From positions 1 through 43,454 of the forward strand of contig CAUJEE010000092.1 of assembly GCA_963169215.1 (NCBI GenBank): DNA of 43,454 nucleotides, written 5' to 3'. A program made the translations under genes and the position numbers. Positions 6,454 to 14,393 of the stretch are shown in pieces. This DNA is from Actinomycetota bacterium. GTDB taxonomy: Bacteria > Actinomycetota > Acidimicrobiia > Acidimicrobiales > Ilumatobacteraceae. Within the stretch, counting starts at the first letter, position 1. Each line of letters opens with the position of its first letter. The notes below the pieces were generated by a model. The model was not told the DNA's origin. It was given only the letters and a program-made list of their open reading frames with translations, and ran no database searches.

Positions 6454-7965
6454 TCAGCCGCAGCGGCTGCCGTCGGCTGGGGCGCTGCCCGCGGGGTCGA
6501 TGAGGTACTGCTCGACGTAGCCGGCCGAGCAGTCGTTCACCCAGTAGCCGGTGTGCTGGTTGGCATCGACGATCACCAGCCGACCGTCCTCCAGCGCGTC
6601 GGCCATCGCCTTGGTGCCCTCCAGCGGGGTGGCCGCATCGCCGGTGGTGCCCATCACCAGGATCGGCCCGGCACCCTCGCCGGTGATCTCCAGCCGCGGC
6701 TCTTCGGCCACCGGGAAGAAGGAGCAGAAGTACGAGCCGGTGGTGCCGGGGGCGATGCGCGGCGCGACGGCGAGGAACTCGGGTGCTGTGGCGTCCTCCT
6801 CCTCCACCGTCAGCCGCTCGGCGGTGTCCATGCAGAAGATCGCTTGGAACGCCTCCAACTCGTTGCCGTAGCTGCCGTCGAAGAGACGACCGAAGTAGCT
6901 GTCGTACAACGCCAGCAGCCCGGCCCCGTCGCCGTCGCGGGCGTCGGCCAACGCCTGCGCGAGTTGCGGCCAACTGGTGTCGGAGTACATCGCCTCGGCC
7001 ACTGCGTTGATTGCCACCAACAGGTTCACGTCGGGCCGGTCGGGCTCGGAGGGCACTGGCTGGTCGTCGAGCGCGAGCATCAACTCGTCGAAGGCCTCGG
7101 CCGCGTCACCGTCGGAGTGGAACGGGCAGCTCGCGTCGTCGCTGCACCACTCGAGGAAGGTGGCGAGTGTGTTCTCGAACCCGGCCGATTGCTGCAACCC
7201 GCTCTCGATGTAGTCGGCGTCGGGGTCGACCGCGCCGTCGAGCACTGCGGCGCGCACGGTCTCGGGGAACATCGTCACCCAGGTGGCACCCAACTCGCTG
7301 CCGTAGCTGAAGCCGAAGTAGCTGATCTTCTCCTCGCCGAGCGCCTCACGTATCGAGTTCATGTCGCGGGCCGAATCGTTGGTGCCGATGTGCTGGATGA
7401 TGTCGCCGTTGGCGGCGACGCAGGCCTCGGCGAACTCGCGGGCACGATCGACGATCTGGCCGCGCTCGGCGTCGTCCTCGGGGGTGATGTCGTTCTCGCC
7501 GTAGAAGTAGTCGTAGTCGTCGATGCAGTCGATCGCCGGCTCGCTCAGCCCGGTGCCGCGCGGATCCCAGCCGACGATGTCGAAGCGATCGAGCAGATCC
7601 TGGCCGTAGATCTGCTCGGCCTGGATGGCGAAGTCGCTGCCGCCGAACCCGGGCCCTCCGGGGTTCACCAGCAGGCTGCCGATGCGCCTGTCGGGGTCGG
7701 CCAGGTGCCGGGCGACGAACAGGTCGAAGGTGCCAGCGCCCGGGTCGTCGTAGTCGATCGGCACCTGCAGGCTGCCGGTCTGCACCCGGCCGGTGTCACC
7801 GAACTCTTCCCAACCGAACGGATCGTCGCTCGCAGTGGTGTCCGACGGCGCGGCCGTCGCCGCAGGTGTGTCGGCGGGATCGGCTTGGTCGTCGTCGCAG
7901 GCGACTAGAGCGAGGAGGAGGGCGGGGGCGAGGAGCAGGCGGGGCAGGCGGGGCAGGCGGGGCAC
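6454..7965 (-). CDS. Secreted lipoprotein, TAP-like alpha/beta hydrolase (paralogue 1)
   Basis: A 503-residue S33-type alpha/beta hydrolase of the tripeptidyl-aminopeptidase-like family. It has an N-terminal signal with a lipobox ending at Cys23 (LALVAC), then an oxyanion segment NPGGPGFGGS, WDPRGTG, the nucleophile in GFSYG (Ser220), and a C-terminal TAP-like domain with Asp443 (TTGDAATP) and His471 (ANQHTGYW). Several paired cysteines suggest extracytoplasmic disulphides. It probably removes short N-terminal peptides from extracellular substrates. It uses a leaderless GTG start behind TAGCCT at 7978-7973. The gene just upstream is a close paralogue. The signal peptide PRLPRLPRL is encoded by a short tandem DNA repeat. 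Confidence 0.87.
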   Translation of the reverse strand: MPRLPRLPRLLLAPALLLALVACDDDQADPADTPAATAAPSDTTASDDPFGWEEFGDTGRVQTGSLQVPIDYDDPGAGTFDLFVARHLADPDRRIGSLLVNPGGPGFGGSDFAIQAEQIYGQDLLDRFDIVGWDPRGTGLSEPAIDCIDDYDYFYGENDITPEDDAERGQIVDRAREFAEACVAANGDIIQHIGTNDSARDMNSIREALGEEKISYFGFSYGSELGATWVTMFPETVRAAVLDGAVDPDADYIESGLQQSAGFENTLATFLEWCSDDASCPFHSDGDAAEAFDELMLALDDQPVPSEPDRPDVNLLVAINAVAEAMYSDTSWPQLAQALADARDGDGAGLLALYDSYFGRLFDGSYGNELEAFQAIFCMDTAERLTVEEEDATAPEFLAVAPRIAPGTTGSYFCSFFPVAEEPRLEITGEGAGPILVMGTTGDAATPLEGTKAMADALEDGRLVIVDANQHTGYWVNDCSAGYVEQYLIDPAGSAPADGSRCG

Positions 7966-7972
7966 GCCCCAG

Positions 7973-7978
7973 AGGCTA
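7973..7978 (-). promoter_or_regulatory. -10 element TAGCCT, leaderless hydrolase 1
   Basis: TAGCCT on the minus strand ends 7 nt before the GTG at 7965 and lies in the 25-nt gap after the stop of paralogue 2, so the downstream copy has its own promoter. Confidence 0.6.
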
Positions 7979-7990
7979 TGGGGTTTCGCG

Positions 7991-9553
7991 TCAGCGGCAG
8001 TCGATCTCGGCCGCGAGTGGTGTCGTCGGGTCGACGAGGTAATCGTCCACCACGGTGTCGACGCAGTCGTTCACCCCATAGCCGGTGTGCTGGTCGGCGC
8101 CCACCACCACCAGGTGGCCGTCCTCCAACGCGGCGGCCATCGCCCGTGTGCTGGCCAGCGGCGTGGCCGCGTCGCCGGTGGTGCCCACCACCAGCATCGG
8201 CCCGGCACCTGCGCCGGTGATCGCTATCGGCGGGGCCGGCGGGTACGGCCACACCGCGCAGAAGGTGAGCTCGGCCAACCACCCGCGGCCGAGCCGTGGG
8301 GCGGCGGCGGCGAACTCGGCCTCGTGCGAGTAGAGGTCGTCCGGGCCGGTGCTGCCCGGGTCGTCGAGACAGCCGATGGCGAAGTACGCCTCCAGGCCGT
8401 CGCCCCACCCGTCACCGAAGTAGCCGTAGTAGTCGTCGTACAGGTCGAGGATGCCCTGCCCTTCGCCGCGCTGCAGGTCGGCAAGAGCCTGCTCGAGCTG
8501 TGGCCAGTAGCCCTGGTCGTACATCGCGTCGGCGACGGCGGTGAACAGCACACCCTGGGTGACTGCGGTGCGGTCGGGGCTCACCTGCACCGAGGCTGCA
8601 TCGATCGCTGCGCTCAGGCGGTCGAACGCGCCCTCCGCGTCGCCCTCGTTGTGGAACGCGCACGCGGGGTCGGCGCTGCACTGGGCGAGGAAGGTGGTGA
8701 AGGTGGCCTCGAAGCCGGCCGCCTGCTGCAGGTTCTGCGCGAGGTAATCCACGTCGGGGTCGACCGCCCCGTCGAGCACCGCGGCGCGCACGGTGTCGGG
8801 GAACATCGTCGCCCAGGTGGCGCCCAACTCGCTGCCGTAGCTGAACCCGAAGTAGCTGATCTGCTCTTCACCCAACGCCTCACGGATCGCGTCCATGTCG
8901 CGGGCCGAGTCGGCGGTGCTGATGTGGGCCAACAGGTCGCCGCTGCGCTCCTCACAGCCGGCGGCGAACTGACGACCGAGTTGCACGAGTTGCTCGCGCT
9001 CTTGTGGCGTGTCGGGCGACGAATCGACACCGAAGAAGCGGTCGTAGTCGTCGATGCAGTCGACCGCCGGTTCGCTGTAACCGGTGCCCCGCGGGTCCCA
9101 GCCGATGATGTCGAAGCGGTCGAGCAGTTCGCGGCCGTAGATGAAGTCGGCGGCGAAGGCCAGGTCGCTGCCGCCGAACCCGGGCCCGCCGGGGTTCACC
9201 AGCAGCGAACCTATGCGCCGCGCCGGGTCGTCGGCCGTGTTCTTCACCACGTACAGCGTGATCGTCGGCCCGTTCGGGTCGTCGTGATCGAGGGGCACGA
9301 CGAGGCGGCCCTCGTAGATGCCTTGTTCGACGCCCATCCAACCGAACGGATCGTCGGGGTCGATGGTGTCGGGCGGGATGGTCTCGGACTGGGGGACTGG
9401 CGTGTCGACGGTGGGTTCGGTGGTGTCGACGGCGGGTTCGGTCGTTGTCGGCCTGCTGCCCTCGTCGATGCCGTCGCCGCACGCGGCCAGCGCGAGGCCC
9501 GTCAGCGTGAAGGCGGCGAAGGCGCGGCGAGCAGCGAGGGGGTGCGGCGGCAT
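7991..9553 (-). CDS. Secreted lipoprotein, TAP-like alpha/beta hydrolase (paralogue 2)
   Basis: A 520-residue paralogue of the preceding hydrolase with the same motif order: lipobox ending at Cys25 (LALAAC), a Thr/Pro/Glu-rich linker, NPGGPGFGGS, WDPRGTGYSEPAVDCIDDYDRFF, the nucleophile GFSYGSELGA, and the TAP-like C-terminal domain with GTTGDAATP and ADQHTGYGVNDC. The two proteins share long identical blocks but differ in linker and tail, indicating an old tandem duplication with divergence. The start is the ATG complementary to 9551-9553; TACGAT at 9565-9560 leaves 6 nt. The frame continues open far upstream, but only as the shadow of the divergent ABC gene. Confidence 0.87.
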   Translation of the reverse strand: MPPHPLAARRAFAAFTLTGLALAACGDGIDEGSRPTTTEPAVDTTEPTVDTPVPQSETIPPDTIDPDDPFGWMGVEQGIYEGRLVVPLDHDDPNGPTITLYVVKNTADDPARRIGSLLVNPGGPGFGGSDLAFAADFIYGRELLDRFDIIGWDPRGTGYSEPAVDCIDDYDRFFGVDSSPDTPQEREQLVQLGRQFAAGCEERSGDLLAHISTADSARDMDAIREALGEEQISYFGFSYGSELGATWATMFPDTVRAAVLDGAVDPDVDYLAQNLQQAAGFEATFTTFLAQCSADPACAFHNEGDAEGAFDRLSAAIDAASVQVSPDRTAVTQGVLFTAVADAMYDQGYWPQLEQALADLQRGEGQGILDLYDDYYGYFGDGWGDGLEAYFAIGCLDDPGSTGPDDLYSHEAEFAAAAPRLGRGWLAELTFCAVWPYPPAPPIAITGAGAGPMLVVGTTGDAATPLASTRAMAAALEDGHLVVVGADQHTGYGVNDCVDTVVDDYLVDPTTPLAAEIDCR

Positions 9554-9559
9554 GTGCGC

Positions 9560-9602
9560 ATCGTACGGCCCGCGGTGGGGCGGCAACGGTCGTGCGTATC
9601 CT
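9560..9602. promoter_or_regulatory. Divergent leaderless promoters, hydrolase 2 and ABC exporter
   Basis: TACGAT on the minus strand (9565-9560) is 6 nt before the hydrolase ATG, and TATCCT on the plus strand (9597-9602) is 8 nt before the exporter ATG at 9611. The whole divergent control region is under 60 bp. Confidence 0.55.
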
Positions 9603-9610
9603 GCCTCTGC

Positions 9611-11473
9611 ATGCGCATGGCTCCCCACATGATGTTGCCCGGCGACGCCTCGGCGGTGAAGGGCAAGAAGCTCGAGCGCGGCGCGCTGCGCCGGGCGTGG
9701 CGCTTCGCCCGCCCGTACCGCCGCACGGTGGTGCTGTTCTTGACGGCGATCGTCGTGGCTGCGCTCGTGGAGCTGGTGCCGCCGTTCGCGTTCCGCACGA
9801 TTCTCGACGACGCGATCCCCGACGGCGACCGTGGGCTGATCACCGCGCTGGCGGCAGTGGTGGTGGTCGCCGCGCTGGCCGACGCCGGGCTGGCAATCGT
9901 ACAGCGGTGGTGCAGTGCCACCATCGGCGAGGGCGTCATCTACGACCTGCGCGTGGCGCTGTTCGCCAAGGTGCAGCGCATGCCGGTGGCCTTCTTCACC
10001 CGCACCCAGACCGGCGCGCTCACCAGCCGGCTGAACAACGACGTCGTCGGCGCGCAGACCGCGGTCACCAGCACGCTCGGCAGCATCGTCAGCAACGTCG
10101 TCGTGCTCGCCACCACGCTCGCGGCGATGGCCGCGCTCGAGTGGCGCCTCACCATCTTGTCGCTGGTGGTACTGCCGATCTTCATCATCCCGGCCAAGCG
10201 TGTCGGCCGTCGCTTGCAGGGCATCCAGCGCGACAACATGGGCACCAACGCGGAGATGAACTCGCAGATGTCGGAGCGGTTCAACGTCGCCGGCGCGCTG
10301 TTGGTGAAGCTCTTCGGCCGTCAGGGTGACGAGGTGACGATGTTCGCCGGGCGGGCGGCCAAGGTGCGCGACACGGGTATCAGGGCGGCGATGTACGGCC
10401 GGGTGTTCTTTGTCGCTCTCGCCCTCGTCGGCGCGCTGGGGGCGGCGGCGATCTACGGCGTCGGAGCCCACCTGGTGGTCGGTGGCGACATCAGCGCGGG
10501 CACGCTGGTGGCTCTCGCCACGCTGGTGACTCGTGTGTACCAACCGCTCACCGGCCTCACCAATGCCCGTGTCGATCTGATGACCGCGATGGTGAGCTTC
10601 GAGCGCGTGTTCGAGGTGCTTGACGCGCCGGAGGCGATCAGCGATCGACCGGGCGCGGTCGACCTGGTCGAGCCCACCGGACGGGTGGAGTTCCGCGACG
10701 TGTGGTTCCGCTACCCGGCGGCAGCATCGGTGACCGTCGCCTCGCTGGAGGCGCCGAACGCGGTGGGCGCGGCCGACCCCGACGCCGACGTGCTGCAGGG
10801 CGTGTCGTTGGTGATCGAAGCGGGCTCGACGGTGGCGTTGGTGGGCGCGTCGGGCTCGGGCAAGACCACCCTGTCGGCGCTGGTGCCGCGCCTGTACGAC
10901 GTCACCAGCGGTTCGGTGGTGGTCGACGGGCACGACGTGCGCGACCTCACCCAACACTCGCTGCGCGCCGCGATCGGGGTGGTGAGTCAAGACCCGCACC
11001 TGTTCCACGAGTCGATCGGGCAGAACCTGCTGTACGCCAAGCCCGACGCCACCCGCGAACAGCTCGACGCGGCCTGCCGCGGGGCGCGCATCCTCGACAC
11101 GATCGCAGCCTTGCCCGACGGCTACGACACCATCGTCGGCGAGCGCGGCTACCGCCTCAGCGGCGGTGAGAAGCAGCGCCTGGCGATCGCCCGCCTGCTG
11201 CTCAAGAACCCGGCGGTGATGATCCTCGACGAGGCCACCAGCCACCTCGACAACGAGAACGAGGCCCACGTGCAGGCCGCGCTCGACGAGGCATTGCGTG
11301 GGCGCACCGCGCTGGTGATCGCCCACCGCCTGTCGACCATCCGCGACGCCGATCGCATCGTGGTGCTCGATGCCGGCCGGGTGGTGGAAGAGGGCACCCA
11401 CGACGAGCTGCTCGCGCTCGACGGCGTCTACGCGGCCCAGGTGCGCGCCGGCGAGACCACCGTCGACGCCTGA
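9611..11473 (+). CDS. ABC exporter, fused membrane and ATPase domains
   Basis: A half-transporter of about 620 residues. Residues about 35-320 form a six-helix type I exporter domain (including PVAFFTRTQTGALTSRLNND). The nucleotide-binding domain begins near residue 360 and has Walker A GASGSGKTT (around 413-421), Q-loop SQD, the signature LSGGEKQRLAIAR (around 516), Walker B VMILDEATSHLD and the switch His in IAHRLST. It would act as a homodimer or with a partner half not present here. Substrate unknown; lipids, peptides and drugs are all possible. The start is the ATG at 9611 behind TATCCT; further ATGs at 9617, 9629 and 9632 are possible. Confidence 0.85.
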   Translation: MRMAPHMMLPGDASAVKGKKLERGALRRAWRFARPYRRTVVLFLTAIVVAALVELVPPFAFRTILDDAIPDGDRGLITALAAVVVVAALADAGLAIVQRWCSATIGEGVIYDLRVALFAKVQRMPVAFFTRTQTGALTSRLNNDVVGAQTAVTSTLGSIVSNVVVLATTLAAMAALEWRLTILSLVVLPIFIIPAKRVGRRLQGIQRDNMGTNAEMNSQMSERFNVAGALLVKLFGRQGDEVTMFAGRAAKVRDTGIRAAMYGRVFFVALALVGALGAAAIYGVGAHLVVGGDISAGTLVALATLVTRVYQPLTGLTNARVDLMTAMVSFERVFEVLDAPEAISDRPGAVDLVEPTGRVEFRDVWFRYPAAASVTVASLEAPNAVGAADPDADVLQGVSLVIEAGSTVALVGASGSGKTTLSALVPRLYDVTSGSVVVDGHDVRDLTQHSLRAAIGVVSQDPHLFHESIGQNLLYAKPDATREQLDAACRGARILDTIAALPDGYDTIVGERGYRLSGGEKQRLAIARLLLKNPAVMILDEATSHLDNENEAHVQAALDEALRGRTALVIAHRLSTIRDADRIVVLDAGRVVEEGTHDELLALDGVYAAQVRAGETTVDA

Positions 11474-11509
11474 TCACCCCATCCGCGAACTCTGCGACAC
11501 CCCCTGGTC

Positions 11510-12769
11510 ATGATGGAAGGCATGGAGATAGCACTCGTAGCCGTGCTCACCACCTGCCTCGCTGCCGCCGTCGCGGCCGTCGTCTGGCTGGTAGTCCGCC
11601 GAAATCCCGCAGCCCCGGGCGGGGTGCCCGCGCAGGCGGTCGAGCATGCGGTCGCGCTCGCCGTCGCCGCCGCCGACCAGCGGGCGGCCCGCGAGCGCGA
11701 TCTGGCGGTGCAGGCCTCGGTCGAGCAGGCGTTGTTGATGATGCGCGAGCAGATCGGCCAGCAGGCACAGCAGGCCGACACCGTCTTGGCCGGCCGCCAG
11801 CAACTGATCGACGCCAAGTTGGGCGAGGTGCAGGCCGGGGTACAGGCCGATGTCGAACGCCTTTCGCAATTGGTGCAGCAGTTGGGTACCGCCACCAGCG
11901 AACGGTTCGGCCAGGTCGACCGGTCGCTGCAATTGCACGCCGAGATCACCCACACCCTCGCCGGCACGGCCAACAGCCTGCGCGAGGCGCTCGCGTCGTC
12001 GAACGCGCGCGGCCAGTGGGGCGAACGGATGGCCGAAGACGTGCTGCGCCTGGCAGGCATGCAAGAGCACGTCAACTACGTGAAGCGCACGGCGGTCAGC
12101 GGCGAGGCCACCGGCATCCCCGACTTCACCTTCGTGCTGCCCAAGGGGCATGTGCTGTTCATGGACGTCAAGTTCCCGATGGCCTCCTATCTGCGCTATC
12201 TCGACGCGGGCAGCGATGCCGAGCGGGAAGCACACCGGGCCGCGTTCTTGCGCGACGTCAAGGCCCGCGTGCGCGAACTGGCCCGGCGCGAGTACGCCAC
12301 CAACGACAGCCGCCCGGCGGTCGACAACGTGCTGCTCTTCGTGCCCAACGAGAGCCTGGCCGCGTTCATCCACGAGTCGGATCAGGATCTTGTCGAAGAC
12401 GCACTGCGCCAGCACGTGGTCATCTGTTCGCCGCTCACCCTGTTCGCCTTCCTCGGGGTCATCCGCCAGGCGTTCGACAACTTCATGATCGAGCAGACCA
12501 GCCAGGAGATCCTCGGGTTGCTCGGCAAGTTCGGTCAGCAATGGGCCAAATACGCCGAATCGGTCGACAAGGTGAAGCGTCAGTTCGACACGGTCGCCCG
12601 CTCGTTCGACGAGTTGGCCACCACCCGCCGCCGGGCCCTCGAGCGACCGCTCAACGCGATCGACGACCTGCGTCGTCGCCAGGGCTTCCCGGTCGACGGC
12701 GAGTTGTTCGGCGAACTCGATGCCGCAGCCGACCCGCCGCTCGACAACGTGCGCGAACTGGGCGCGTAG
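11510..12769 (+). CDS. rmuC: RmuC-family DNA recombination protein
   Basis: A 419-residue protein. An N-terminal membrane helix (about 5-27: ALVAVLTTCLAAAVAAVVWLV) is followed by a coiled coil to about residue 150 and the conserved RmuC nuclease-like domain (GQWGERMAEDVLRLAGM, then GIPDFTFVLPKGHVLFMDVKFPM, VDNVLLFVPNES and CSPLTLFAFLGVIRQA). The D/K pair in the MDVKFP motif matches the restriction-endonuclease-like core. The family limits inversion at short inverted repeats and is linked to processing of stalled forks. The start is chosen at the first of two consecutive ATGs (11510). The next gene, xseA, is another nuclease gene but has its own promoter. Confidence 0.88.
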   Translation: MMEGMEIALVAVLTTCLAAAVAAVVWLVVRRNPAAPGGVPAQAVEHAVALAVAAADQRAARERDLAVQASVEQALLMMREQIGQQAQQADTVLAGRQQLIDAKLGEVQAGVQADVERLSQLVQQLGTATSERFGQVDRSLQLHAEITHTLAGTANSLREALASSNARGQWGERMAEDVLRLAGMQEHVNYVKRTAVSGEATGIPDFTFVLPKGHVLFMDVKFPMASYLRYLDAGSDAEREAHRAAFLRDVKARVRELARREYATNDSRPAVDNVLLFVPNESLAAFIHESDQDLVEDALRQHVVICSPLTLFAFLGVIRQAFDNFMIEQTSQEILGLLGKFGQQWAKYAESVDKVKRQFDTVARSFDELATTRRRALERPLNAIDDLRRRQGFPVDGELFGELDAAADPPLDNVRELGA

Positions 12770-12772
12770 CCT
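12767..12772 (+). promoter_or_regulatory. -10 element TAGCCT, leaderless xseA
   Basis: TAGCCT begins with the TAG stop codon of rmuC and ends 7 nt before the xseA GTG, so one triplet serves as both stop codon and promoter. Confidence 0.6.
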
Positions 12773-12779
12773 CAGGCCC

Positions 12780-14105
12780 GTGAGCCAGCCGAGCTTCGAC
12801 GACGGTGACGACGGCGGCATCCCCACCCTCGGCGTGGGCGAACTGGCGGAGGCGATCAACGGGGCACTGCGCCGGTCGTTCGCCGACGGGGTGTGGGTGC
12901 GGGGTGAGATCCAGGGTTGGAGCGAACGCGGCCCGCACGCTTACTTCCGCCTGGTGGAGGAGAGCGCCGAAGGCAAGGCGTCGGTGAACGTGCAGTTCTT
13001 CGCCCCGTCACGGGCCCGGCTCAAGCCGCTGTTGATGAAGCATCGCCTGCGCCTCGCCGACGACCTGAAGGTGCGCATCTTCGGCCACCTCGACTTCTTC
13101 GCCCCCTCGGGGCAATTGGGCCTGAAGATGAGTGGTATCGACCCGCGGTTCACGCTCGGCGAGTTGGCCCTGCAGCGCGACGACGTGGTGCGCAGGCTGG
13201 TGGCCGCCGGCCTGTACGACCGCAACCGGCAGCGCCCGTTGGCGGTGGCGCCGCTGAACGTGGGCGTCGTCACCAGCCTGGCGAGTGCGGCGTGGGCCGA
13301 CTTCCTGCACGAGATCGAGCGCAGCGGGCTCGGCTTCGCGCTGAAGGTGGTCGACGTGCGCGTGCAGGGCGAACGGGCCGTGGCCGAGGTGACCGCCGCG
13401 ATCCGGGCGCTGGGCAGCAGCCCCGCACTCGATGTGGTCGCCCTCGTGCGTGGTGGTGGTGGACGCACCGAACTGGCCACCTTCGACCACGAGGCGATCG
13501 CCACTGCCATCGCCTCCTCGCCGCTGCCGGTGTTCACCGGTCTCGGGCACGAGATCGATCGCGCCGTCGCCGACGAGGTGGCGCACACCGCGCTGAAGAC
13601 CCCCACCGCCTGTGCCGCCGCGCTGGTGGAGGCGGTGCAGTCGTTCCAGGGGGCGACCGAGGAGGCGTGGGCCGACATCGCCCGCCGCGGCGATCTGCGC
13701 CTGGCCGGGGCGGTGGGCGAGGTGACCGACATCGCCCACCAACTGCGCCACCGGGTGCTGGCCGCCGTCGGGCGCAGCGGCGAACGGCTCGGGCAACGGT
13801 CGCTGCGCCTGCGCTCGGCAGGTCGCCAAGTCGTCGAGCGCGCCGACCGCCGCCTCGGCGAGGCGTGCGGGGCACTTCGCCGTGTGCCGCGCACGCTCGA
13901 CCCCGAGTCCCGCCACATGGAAGCTGTGGCCGAGCGCGTCCGTCTGCTCGACCCGGCGGTCACCATGGCCCGCGGTTGGTCGATCACGCGCACACCCGAC
14001 GGCCACACCGTTCGTTCCGCGTCGCAACTGGCACCGGGCGACCTGATCATCACCACTTTCGCCGATGGCACGGCCGGCAGCCGTGTGGAGGAGACCACCC
14101 CGTGA
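12780..14105 (+). CDS. xseA: Exodeoxyribonuclease VII large subunit
   Basis: A 441-residue XseA. The N-terminal OB-fold (about 15-110: VWVRGEIQGWSERGPHAYFRL) binds single-stranded DNA. The catalytic domain (about 125-320) carries VGVVTSLASAAWADFLHEIERS, LVRGGGGRTELATFDHEAIATAI and the conserved PVFTGLGHEIDRAVADEVA. A coiled-coil stalk that binds several XseB copies follows, then a C-terminal cap. The start is the GTG at 12780, placed by the TAGCCT promoter; the open frame upstream is inside rmuC. It overlaps xseB by four bases (GTGA), fitting co-translation of a complex. Confidence 0.93.
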   Translation: MSQPSFDDGDDGGIPTLGVGELAEAINGALRRSFADGVWVRGEIQGWSERGPHAYFRLVEESAEGKASVNVQFFAPSRARLKPLLMKHRLRLADDLKVRIFGHLDFFAPSGQLGLKMSGIDPRFTLGELALQRDDVVRRLVAAGLYDRNRQRPLAVAPLNVGVVTSLASAAWADFLHEIERSGLGFALKVVDVRVQGERAVAEVTAAIRALGSSPALDVVALVRGGGGRTELATFDHEAIATAIASSPLPVFTGLGHEIDRAVADEVAHTALKTPTACAAALVEAVQSFQGATEEAWADIARRGDLRLAGAVGEVTDIAHQLRHRVLAAVGRSGERLGQRSLRLRSAGRQVVERADRRLGEACGALRRVPRTLDPESRHMEAVAERVRLLDPAVTMARGWSITRTPDGHTVRSASQLAPGDLIITTFADGTAGSRVEETTP

Positions 14106-14332
14106 GCAACGATGCACAACCGACCCTCACCGGGCCGCCGCCCGCCGGCTATGCCGAGGCGCTGGCCGAACTGGAAGAGATCCTCACCGCGCTCGAACGC
14201 AGCGACGTCGACGTCGACGTGCTGGCCGACAAGGTGCAGCGCGCCGCGACCCTGATCGCCTTCTGCCGCGACCGCGTCGGACGAGCCCGCTTGCAGATCG
14301 AGCAGGTGGTGGCAGAACTCGGCGACGATTGA
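14102..14332 (+). CDS. xseB: Exodeoxyribonuclease VII small subunit
   Basis: A 76-residue XseB with the family pattern YAEALAELEEILTALERSDVDVDVLADKV followed by CRDRVGRARLQIEQVV. It wraps the coiled coil of XseA to form the ExoVII complex, which trims single-stranded DNA to oligonucleotides. The GTG start overlaps the xseA stop (GTGA). The N-terminal 15 residues are Pro/Gly-rich and probably disordered. Confidence 0.92.
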   Translation: MSNDAQPTLTGPPPAGYAEALAELEEILTALERSDVDVDVLADKVQRAATLIAFCRDRVGRARLQIEQVVAELGDD

Positions 14333-14393
14333 GTCGGGCGACGACTGAGCAATTCGGTGCGCCTGGGCGCATGCGTCGTGGCAGATTTGTGGC

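Noticed and set aside
5245-6460. Direct repeat of the tRNA-Ser(CGA) 3' end as a right attachment site after the HTH/PIN pair
   Set aside because: No copy of the T-arm or acceptor sequence is found near 6440-6460, and there is no integrase gene. Integration remains only a possibility.
7937-7962. Short tandem repeat (gggcaggcg units) as a regulatory iteron
   Set aside because: It lies inside the hydrolase signal peptide and encodes PRLPRLPRL, so it is a coding repeat.
9554-11401. Minus-strand extension of the second TAP-like hydrolase across the ABC exporter
   Set aside because: The opposite strand encodes a complete ABC exporter with all motifs. The hydrolase has a proper lipoprotein signal at 9553 with its own -10 element.
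14340-14393. A WhiB7-controlled promoter at the Eis-like gene
   Set aside because: There is only a weak CAGATT -10 and no AT-rich box at the right distance from a -35. This is not enough to call a site.
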